Source: MKRK01 sp001896915 (GTDB lineage: Bacteria > Bacillota > Clostridia > Oscillospirales > Acutalibacteraceae). From it: a stretch of DNA of 22,429 nucleotides. Position 1 is the first letter of the stretch. Every line of letters begins with the position of its first letter. Shown piece by piece: positions 17,136 to 22,429 of this stretch. Position numbers and translations under genes: made by a program. The DNA lies in NCBI GenBank assembly GCA_937973935.1, contig CALJJF010000059.1, forward strand, positions 1 through 22,429, read 5' to 3'. The notes under the pieces are model-generated. The model was given only the letters and a program-made list of their open reading frames with translations. It had not been told where the DNA came from and ran no database searches.

Positions 17136-17618
17136 ATGGGTTATCAGGAGAGTTGGGTTATTGCCAATCCTCAAAGGAAATTCAATAAATTACTTCAGAT
17201 ATACGATAAGTTGGAAAAGGCGGGATATTACGAGGATATGTTCTCTATACCGCCCAGAAGCGTAATTGTGTTGAAACAGGATATTGGTGATATTCCGGCA
17301 GGAACCAAGATTTTTTGGGTCTGTGGAGAAAGAGGTTTTATTAACGAAAAAAACATCTTTGATCGAACAATATCAATGCCACCTTTTTGTTTCGTGGAAA
17401 TTATTCCGGTTGAAAGTGTTTTTATGACTGATGTTAGGCTTGCTCCAAACTCAAAGTATGAAGAAATCGCAGGGACAATGAGGCAAAAATGTGAGCTTTA
17501 TACTGATGGAATTGATTTCGGGGATTCAGCAGCGCCAAGTGAAAATGCTTATCTGAAACGGTACTCCATGTCGGCTTATCTTTCTAAGATAAGGTCAGAA
17601 AAAGAAAATGAACGATGA
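17136..17618 (+). CDS. conjugative-element accessory protein (160 aa), unknown function
   Basis: This 160-residue protein begins MGYQESWVIANPQRKFNKL. The frame also contains a GTG at 17127 overlapping the helicase stop and an ATG at 17130, but the 17136 start sits 6 bases after GAGGTG and matches the beginning I recall for relatives, so it is chosen. The protein is soluble, with a beta-rich middle (IPAGTKIFWVCGERGF). I recall similar uncharacterised proteins directly downstream of giant helicases in Clostridial elements. It ends SEKENER. The next gene is 49 bases away with its own ribosome site, so the purine-rich end is not needed as a Shine-Dalgarno. Confidence 0.65.
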   Translation: MGYQESWVIANPQRKFNKLLQIYDKLEKAGYYEDMFSIPPRSVIVLKQDIGDIPAGTKIFWVCGERGFINEKNIFDRTISMPPFCFVEIIPVESVFMTDVRLAPNSKYEEIAGTMRQKCELYTDGIDFGDSAAPSENAYLKRYSMSAYLSKIRSEKENER

Positions 17619-17667
17619 TAAACCGGGCATAAAAAACCATTATGTATGAAAAGAAGGTGATGTAAAC

Positions 17668-18003
17668 ATGACTGTTGAAGAATTGAATATTGCTCTGTAT
17701 CAGAAAATGTTTGACGAACAGGATGACTTTGTAAAGCATCTTGAAACCCTTACCCCAAAGGAGATTCTTAACCCTGCTTACGAATATACGACGCGTCAAG
17801 ACATTCTCTTATCACTTGAAGAAAATGATCTTTCGGCGGGTGAAGCCACACAACTGCTTAAGCAGGATAAACCGCTATCAGCCGTTTTCAGCGTATGGGA
17901 AAAACGCGAAACGCCGTATATGAAAAGTATCTTTGAAACAATGTCGGATACTGCAAGACAACTCCTGCAACGGGAAAATTCCTCGATGGGAAAGGAGCGA
18001 TAG
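17668..18003 (+). CDS. DUF3848 family protein
   Basis: This 111-residue, wholly helical protein starts MTVEELNIALYQKMFDEQ after AGAAGGTGATG. The pattern LTPKEILNPAYEYTTRQDILLSLE followed by PLSAVFSVWEKRETPYM is the one I associate with DUF3848, an uncharacterised family of Clostridial mobile elements often placed between the giant helicase and the Toprim primase-like gene, as here. No DUF3849 partner domain is attached. It ends SSMGKER, and in this case AAGGAG of the tail also serves as the ribosome site of the next gene two bases on. Confidence 0.75.
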   Translation: MTVEELNIALYQKMFDEQDDFVKHLETLTPKEILNPAYEYTTRQDILLSLEENDLSAGEATQLLKQDKPLSAVFSVWEKRETPYMKSIFETMSDTARQLLQRENSSMGKER

Positions 18004-18005
18004 GT

Positions 18006-18959
18006 ATGCCATATGTCGAACCTGATGCAATTATACGGGCAAAGCAGGTCGATCTTTTATCCTATATGAAAAGCTGTGAGCCGGACAATTTGGTTCATAT
18101 CAAGGGTGACAACTACTGTACAAAAGAACATGACAGTCTAAAAATTTCAAACGGAAAATGGTGTTGGTGGTCGCGTGGCATTGGAGGTAAATCGGCGCTC
18201 GACTACCTTATCAAAGTAAAAGGATACAGCTTTACTGACGCTGTGGAACAAATTATCGGGCAGACGATCATCAAACCGTCTGCCCATTTTCCTGCCCCAA
18301 AACAAGAGAAAAAGCTGCTGCTTCCTGATCTTTGCGCGTATCCAAAAAACGCAAAGGACTATCTCTTATCCCGTGGAATTGATGAAGAAATCATTGATTA
18401 TTGTATAAAGAACGGCAGCATTCGGGAGGATGACCGATACCACAATGTGTTGTTTATGGGCTTTGATAAGTCCGAAAAAGCGCGTTACTGTGCAATCCGT
18501 TCCACAGTAGGTAATTTCAAAATTGATGCAACAGGCAGTGACAAGCATTATTCCTTTAAACTCTTTTCAAGAGAACCGAAAAACACACTGCATTTATTTG
18601 AAAGTGCAATAGACTTGCTTTCATATGCCACTCTTTTAAAACGCAAAAAGAACGATTGGAGAAGTGAAAACCTACTATCTCTTGCAGGGGTTTATCAACC
18701 GCAAAAGGATATAAAGCAGAGTAAAGTTCCGGTGGCATTAAATCAATATCTTGAAGATTATCCTCATATCCGAACAGTTATATTCCACCTTGATAATGAT
18801 AGAGCCGGACAGTTGGCATCACAAGCAATACGAACGGTTTTGCCACCCGAATACGAAACTATTGATGCTCCTCCCCCTGCCGGTAAGGACTGCAATGACT
18901 ATCTTTTAACCCGGCTCGGTGAGTGCAATAAAATCAAAGAAAGGAGTGATGCACGGTGA
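18006..18959 (+). CDS. DUF3991 / Toprim primase-like protein
   Basis: This 317-residue protein has three parts. The N-terminal region (about 1-85) with NYCTKEHDSLKI and KWCWWSRGIGGKSALDYL resembles a CHC2-type zinc-finger domain of DnaG primases, though the full Cys/His set is not intact. A middle part (about 105-165: YLLSRGIDEEIIDYC) fits DUF3991. The C-terminal half is a Toprim fold: the catalytic Glu sits in FESAIDLLS (E199) and the metal-binding DxD in FHLDNDRAG (D263, D265). Such proteins are thought to prime or process transferred single-stranded DNA, but no polymerase core is present. It ends KERSDAR; the AAAGGAG of that tail serves the overlapping GTG start of the next gene. Confidence 0.85.
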   Translation: MPYVEPDAIIRAKQVDLLSYMKSCEPDNLVHIKGDNYCTKEHDSLKISNGKWCWWSRGIGGKSALDYLIKVKGYSFTDAVEQIIGQTIIKPSAHFPAPKQEKKLLLPDLCAYPKNAKDYLLSRGIDEEIIDYCIKNGSIREDDRYHNVLFMGFDKSEKARYCAIRSTVGNFKIDATGSDKHYSFKLFSREPKNTLHLFESAIDLLSYATLLKRKKNDWRSENLLSLAGVYQPQKDIKQSKVPVALNQYLEDYPHIRTVIFHLDNDRAGQLASQAIRTVLPPEYETIDAPPPAGKDCNDYLLTRLGECNKIKERSDAR

Positions 18960-19150
18960 ATACCTACAAGGTTGAGATAACAGAAACCCTAAAAAGGACT
19001 GTGGAAATTGAAGCAGAAAACTCTGATGAAGCTGAAGAAATTGCCCAGTGTAATTGGAGAAACAGTGAATATATTCTTGATGCGGATAATTTTAGCGGCG
19101 TTGATTTCAAAACTGTTACCCGCGAAAAAGAACGCAATTTTGAACGATGA
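18956..19150 (+). CDS. DpnD/PcfM family small protein
   Basis: This 64-residue protein reads MNTYKVEITETLKRTVEIEAENSDEA... then NWRNSEYILDADNFSGVDF, the consensus I recognise for the DpnD/PcfM family found in Gram-positive conjugative plasmids and ICEs. The GTG start overlaps the upstream stop (GTGA) with AAAGGAG 8 bases before it, so translation is coupled. Its biochemical role is unknown. The protein is acidic apart from a basic tail, KERNFER, that again ends in Glu-Arg and looks appended beyond the conserved DADNFSGVDF core. Confidence 0.8.
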   Translation: MNTYKVEITETLKRTVEIEAENSDEAEEIAQCNWRNSEYILDADNFSGVDFKTVTREKERNFER

Positions 19151-19165
19151 AAGGAGGCTTATTTT

Positions 19166-19897
19166 ATGCAATTGAGGATTTATCAAATCAATTTGGACAG
19201 GGACACATCTGGCTTTGCATTTAAAGACCTGGAGTATTTGCAGAAATATCAGAACACAAATGAAATCAACAACCAGATTTATGACAATGTATATGAGGGC
19301 TTCGTAGAGTGCAAATCCCTTGAGGATGTATACCATAAGTTTAATGCAGACCATCCCGCTGAGTACCGTGGCAGATCACTTTCCGTATCGGATATTATAG
19401 AAATCACAGAGGCTCCGGAAATCAATCCGGGGTTTTATTTTTGTGACAGTGTAGGCTTTGAAAAGGTGGAATTTGAGCCTACAGATATGAAGAAAGATAC
19501 CATTCGTGTTGTTCTTGTTGAACCCGGAAAACCGGCACGGGAGGCGCAAATGGGAACATCTTTGAAAGATATGCAGGTTGTTGTTGGCGGTTATATTGAG
19601 CAATATTGTCCATTCAAAGAGATGGTAGCGATTATCTGTGATGACGAAGGTAAGGTTACTGGCAAAGCCCTGAACCGGGCAATTTATGGTGAAAACGGTC
19701 AAATGGTTGACATCGTTGCAGGAACATTTTTTATCTGCTCAATACCCCGCAACAGCGACCGTTTTGAAAGCTTATCGGATAAACAAGTAAAAAAGTATTT
19801 GGAACTATTCCAATCCCCGGAACGATTCTACCGAGAATTTGGTGAGATAAGGGCGGTAAAATACAACCCCGAAAAACAAAAAGATCATGAAAGATAA
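19166..19897 (+). CDS. YodL-like plus DUF3846 two-domain protein
   Basis: Start after AAAGGAGG. The first part (about residues 1-90: LRIYQINLDRDTSGFAFKDLEYL) matches the YodL-like domain of mobile elements, and the second (about 113-225: IRVVLVEPGKPAREAQM through VDIVAGTFFICSI) matches DUF3846, with its typical acidic turn CDDEGKVTGKALNRAIYGENG. These domains are frequently fused in Clostridial ICEs next to antirestriction genes; neither has a known activity. It is the last gene before the non-coding oriT-like region. It nevertheless ends KQKDHER, with no downstream gene close enough to use that sequence as a ribosome site. Confidence 0.8.
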   Translation: MQLRIYQINLDRDTSGFAFKDLEYLQKYQNTNEINNQIYDNVYEGFVECKSLEDVYHKFNADHPAEYRGRSLSVSDIIEITEAPEINPGFYFCDSVGFEKVEFEPTDMKKDTIRVVLVEPGKPAREAQMGTSLKDMQVVVGGYIEQYCPFKEMVAIICDDEGKVTGKALNRAIYGENGQMVDIVAGTFFICSIPRNSDRFESLSDKQVKKYLELFQSPERFYREFGEIRAVKYNPEKQKDHER

Positions 19898-20002
19898 GTA
19901 TCAAAACCAGACAATTTGTACCTGATATTCATCCGTGCAGTGATTGTAAATATAGTTATTCGGCTCGTGTGGTGACGACCGAAATTTGCAACATTTTAAG
20001 AT

Positions 20003-20017
20003 GAACCCGCAGGGTTC
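20003..20017. repeat. perfect short palindrome in the oriT-like region
   Basis: Six-base arms GAACCC and GGGTTC flank GCA. The right arm is also the start of the long inverted repeat arm at 20012-20025, so this small hairpin competes with the larger one. Confidence 0.7.
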
Positions 20018-20095
20018 GGGGGTGTCTGTCATCTTAGCAAGCAATGCCAATGTCATTACATGACTTGGCGAAATCAGGGGACAACCCCCGAACCC
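20012..20095. repeat. long inverted repeat bracketing the oriT-like core
   Basis: GGGTTCGGGGGTGT (20012-20025) is complementary to ACAACCCCCGAACCC (20081-20095) apart from one extra base. The arms enclose 55 bases that contain a second hairpin. C-rich repeats of this type occur before mobC in related Clostridial elements, from memory. Confidence 0.7.
20046..20069. repeat. imperfect hairpin inside the long inverted repeat
   Basis: GCCAATGTCAT (20046-20056) pairs with ATGACTTGGC (20060-20069) with one bulged base and a TAC loop. It is the best candidate for a relaxosome recognition hairpin; the nick site is unassigned. Confidence 0.55.
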
Positions 20096-20132
20096 CCGGT
20101 TATATTATTCAGAAAGTAGGTGTTATTCGAAT

Positions 20133-20459
20133 ATGAGGAATCGCAGAAGACTTTTTCAGATTTGGCTTAATGATGATGAATATGAAAAACTTCAATCTGA
20201 TTCAGAGAAATGCGGAAAATCCATGTCCGCATATATCCGTGTTTTTATTCGTGATATGAAGCCGGTTGAAATGCCGCCGATGGATTATCATAAAATGATC
20301 GGTGAAATTCGCAGGGTCGGATATAACATGAGACAGATTGCGCAGAAAGCATATACATTGAACTTGGTGGACGCGCCAGCATATGAACGCAACTCATCCT
20401 CCATTCTTCGTATGTGTGATGATCTGACCTTGGTTTGTCTGCCGCACAGGAAAGAGTAA
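20133..20459 (+). CDS. mobC: MobC-like relaxosome accessory protein
   Basis: This 108-residue basic protein starts MRNRRRLFQIWLNDDEYEKL, with AGTAGGTG about 10 bases upstream. The N-terminal strand followed by two helices (residues about 8-45: LNDDEYEKL ... SMSAYIRVFI) is a ribbon-helix-helix-like DNA-binding fold, and the later IGEIRRVGYNMRQIAQKA is the hallmark of the MobC family. MobC proteins bind at oriT and help the relaxase open the nick region. The relaxase starts four bases after this stop, so they are co-translated, and the candidate oriT lies directly upstream. Confidence 0.85.
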   Translation: MRNRRRLFQIWLNDDEYEKLQSDSEKCGKSMSAYIRVFIRDMKPVEMPPMDYHKMIGEIRRVGYNMRQIAQKAYTLNLVDAPAYERNSSSILRMCDDLTLVCLPHRKE

Positions 20460-20463
20460 GCAT

Positions 20464-21825
20464 ATGGCAATTACAAAAATTAAACCCGTCAAAAATATGA
20501 AACAGAATCTGAAGCAACTTATTGATTATGTAATCAACATTGATAAGACCGCCAATAAGGATTATGAAGATTTAAAGGATTTGCTTGAATACACCGAGCA
20601 CGATGTAAAAACTGAAATGCGGTTATATGTTTCGGGTATCAATTGTGAGCCGGAAAATGCTTACGATAAAATGCGCCAGACATATAAGCTCAATGACAAG
20701 CCGATGCCATATGCTGCCTTTCACGCCATACAATCCTTTGCAGAAGGTGAGGTTACTGCCAAGATTGCACATGAGATTGGGAAAAAGCTCGCAGAAGAAA
20801 TATGGGGCGAAAGATTCCAAGTGATTGTAACTACCCACTTGAATACAAACCATTATCATAATCATTTCGCAATATGCTCCACATCCTTTATTGACGGTAA
20901 ACGCTATCACGACAATAAAAAATCAAAGTTGCTGATCCGTCAAGTTTCAGACCGACTGTGCCGGGAATATCAGCTTTCTGTGATTGAACATCCCAAATCA
21001 AGCAGTACGATTAATTATGCTCAGTGGAGGGATCAAAAAAACGGCAGACCGATGTTACCATTACAAATTAAAGCTGATGTGGATGAAGCCATCATGCAAT
21101 CAAGGAGCGAGATGCAATTTCATATGTATCTTGAAAAGTTGGGCTATAAAATAACACTACGTGGCAGAGAGGAAGATCCATTGTTTTCAATCACGCCGCA
21201 AGGATACGCACATGCATGGCGGCTTTCCAGACATTTTGGTGATGATTACACCTACAATCGAATTATGAAGCGTGTTGAAGAACATAGCGTCCAACCGCCG
21301 ATTGAAGAACCAAAATACCGACCTGTCAGGTTGAAAGGTGGTGTGCAGGATATTATGAAGGTCACGACCTTGCACGGTTTATATATCTGCACTCTCTATC
21401 AAATTGGCTTTCTACCTAAAAATTATCCGAAGCGGGTTCCACAGGAGCTACGTGAGGAATTGTTGAAGCTTGATAACATTATTGCAGAAACAAGGCTGCT
21501 TGGCCGGAATCATATTGATACCGTCGAGCAGCTTTTTGATTTTCGCAATAATGCTCAGTCAGGTGTAAAGCAATTAGAAGAAGAACGCCAAAAACTGAGA
21601 AACCGTTTGCGCCGGAATACAAATCAATCGGAGATTTCAGAAATTAAAGCACAGATTACGTCGGTATCATCTCAGCTTGCCAAGCTGAGGAAGGAAATCC
21701 GCTTGTGTGATGGAATTGCTGAGCGCAGCGGTATCCTTGTACAAAAACTCAATAAGATTAATGCGCGTGAAAATTTAAAACGAAAGGAGTTCGTAAAAGA
21801 TGAATCATTCGGGAGACGTGGCTGA
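20464..21825 (+). CDS. MobA/VirD2-type (MOBP) relaxase
   Basis: This 453-residue protein begins MAITKIKPVKN and contains the three relaxase motifs: a likely catalytic Tyr (Y22 in LIDYVIN), a middle motif region (about residues 80-110) and the metal-binding histidine cluster H125, H130, H132 and H134 in THLNTNHYHNHF. It nicks oriT, becomes covalently attached to the 5' end and is led through the transfer channel. The last 100 residues or so form a basic coiled coil. It starts four bases after mobC and overlaps pcfB by 26 bases. The terminal residues, GRRG, differ from the E/A-Arg tails of the accessory proteins. Motifs look intact, so it should be active. Confidence 0.92.
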   Translation: MAITKIKPVKNMKQNLKQLIDYVINIDKTANKDYEDLKDLLEYTEHDVKTEMRLYVSGINCEPENAYDKMRQTYKLNDKPMPYAAFHAIQSFAEGEVTAKIAHEIGKKLAEEIWGERFQVIVTTHLNTNHYHNHFAICSTSFIDGKRYHDNKKSKLLIRQVSDRLCREYQLSVIEHPKSSSTINYAQWRDQKNGRPMLPLQIKADVDEAIMQSRSEMQFHMYLEKLGYKITLRGREEDPLFSITPQGYAHAWRLSRHFGDDYTYNRIMKRVEEHSVQPPIEEPKYRPVRLKGGVQDIMKVTTLHGLYICTLYQIGFLPKNYPKRVPQELREELLKLDNIIAETRLLGRNHIDTVEQLFDFRNNAQSGVKQLEEERQKLRNRLRRNTNQSEISEIKAQITSVSSQLAKLRKEIRLCDGIAERSGILVQKLNKINARENLKRKEFVKDESFGRRG

Positions 21826-22429
21826 ACAAGTTATGCGTATGAGCCTTGAAGGTGCCGAGGTCGCTGTTAAGCTAACCGGCACAGGCGCTTTGAAATTAGC
21901 ACAGATTATATATGCGATTCTGAAACAGCAAGAAAAAACCAAAGGGAAATCCCGGCTCTCCTCCATGCTTCGGTCTGGCAAAGCTTTAAAAGTCTTTACA
22001 GTAAGGGAGGATGAATTAAAACGGTTTTCAGACGAGGCAAAACGGTATGGCGTCCTTTATTGTGTCCTAAAGGATAAAGAAAGTCCAGACGGCAACTGTG
22101 ATGTTATGGTAAGGGCTGATGACGCATCAAAAATCAACAGAATTGTGCAACGGTTTAAACTGGCTACTGTTGATGCAGCATCTATCAAAACGGATATTCA
22201 AACAAGACAGGAGGCGACTGCAAAATCTATACCGGAGCGTGAACATCCGGAAAAAGCCGAGGATGATAAGCTGGTAGATGAACTGATGTCCAAACCGAGC
22301 CAACCGAATAGGAGCGAGAATGAAAACCCTTCGGTGGCAAAGACGGAAAGGTCTCGTCCGTCCGAGCCTTTATTGCAGAAGAAAGACAATTCCGAAAAAC
22401 AGGGGGTTTCTGAAAACAGAGACAGACCG
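21800..22429 (+). CDS. pcfB: PcfB / DUF3801 family protein (3' partial)
   Basis: The ATG at 21800, inside the relaxase end and 10 bases after AAAGGAG, opens a frame that runs without a stop to the window edge (210 codons visible). The protein begins MNHSGDVAEQVMRMSLEGAEVAVKLTGTGALKLA, with GKSRLSSMLRSGKALKVFTV and RYGVLYCVLKD further on, the pattern of PcfB/DUF3801. In pCF10 PcfB works with the coupling protein PcfC, encoded just downstream; a VirD4/TraG-like gene is therefore expected next. From about residue 135 the sequence becomes low-complexity, rich in Glu, Lys, Ser and Pro, and is probably disordered. Confidence 0.85.
   Translation, partial: MNHSGDVAEQVMRMSLEGAEVAVKLTGTGALKLAQIIYAILKQQEKTKGKSRLSSMLRSGKALKVFTVREDELKRFSDEAKRYGVLYCVLKDKESPDGNCDVMVRADDASKINRIVQRFKLATVDAASIKTDIQTRQEATAKSIPEREHPEKAEDDKLVDELMSKPSQPNRSENENPSVAKTERSRPSEPLLQKKDNSEKQGVSENRDRP

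Larger units (their letters stand above)
19898..20132 (+). other. non-coding hairpin-rich region, candidate oriT
   Basis: These 235 bases hold no convincing gene. They lie directly upstream of mobC and the relaxase, the normal place for a MOBP-type origin of transfer. Inverted repeats seen: an imperfect pair within 19961-19981; TAAGATGA at 19997-20004 with its complement at 20029-20036; GAACCC/GGGTTC at 20003-20017 (three-base loop); a long pair 20012-20025 with 20081-20095; and an imperfect hairpin 20046-20056 with 20060-20069. Several use the same bases and so exclude one another. No T tract follows, which argues against terminators. The nick site cannot be assigned from sequence alone, and no clear promoter was found. 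Confidence 0.55.

Noticed and set aside
20012..20100. Long inverted repeat read as a transcription terminator
   Set aside because: The arms are 55 bases apart and no T tract follows; the position before mobC favours an oriT role.

Overview
The window reads as the interior of an integrative and conjugative element (ICE) from a low-to-mid GC Clostridia-type Firmicute, of the kind common in gut Oscillospirales and Lachnospirales. The evidence is the set of families recognised (MobC, a MobA/VirD2-type MOBP relaxase, PcfB/DUF3801, DpnD/PcfM, DUF3848, DUF3991-Toprim, YodL-DUF3846 and a giant methylase/SNF2-type helicase), strong AGGAGG-type ribosome binding sites, tight gene packing and a single coding strand. 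Family names come from reading the translations; no database search was possible. No integrase, transposase, tRNA, rRNA or CRISPR array is visible, so neither end of the element is in view. Both window edges cut genes.

Layout. (1) Bases 1-3255 are a Tad/type II secretion-like pilus module: a partial TadB-like and a TadC-like inner-membrane protein, two small pseudopilin-like proteins sharing an RG(E/D)GY start to their hydrophobic helix, and a membrane-anchored protein with an external Cys-rich tail. An intrinsic terminator follows. (2) Bases 3326-6220 encode a 964-residue secreted protein of repeated beta-type domains, closed by a second terminator. (3) Bases 6273-8909 hold seven small or medium accessory genes, mostly overlapping. 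(4) Bases 8893-17130 encode a 2745-residue protein: an N-terminal domain, three degenerate repeat modules, an N6-adenine-methylase-like domain and a SNF2-type helicase. A complete tnpV gene is overprinted in another frame at 9734-10084, inside its linker. (5) Bases 17136-19897 carry five accessory genes including a Toprim primase-like protein. (6) Bases 19898-20132 are a non-coding, hairpin-rich region that looks like oriT, followed by mobC, the relaxase and a partial pcfB.

How they may work together (inference). MobC and the relaxase would process the inverted-repeat region; PcfB normally sits beside the type IV coupling protein, which should lie just downstream. The Toprim protein and the giant helicase/methylase fit handling of transferred single-stranded DNA or defence evasion in the recipient. 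The Tad-like pilus and the large secreted protein would act in cell contact.

Two signals stand out. First, tnpV overprinted on the helicase linker: the 351-base segment is about 52% GC against about 33-40% in sampled flanking lines, and third-position GC is about 66% in the tnpV frame but about 36% in the helicase frame (hand counts). Second, nine otherwise unrelated proteins of the accessory block all end in Glu-Arg or Ala-Arg immediately before the stop, with Arg written in five different codons. This suggests a shared C-terminal tag, possibly a conjugative-secretion signal. The same tail (EKNQER) also occurs inside the giant protein, 13 bases before tnpV, as if an ancestral gene once ended there.
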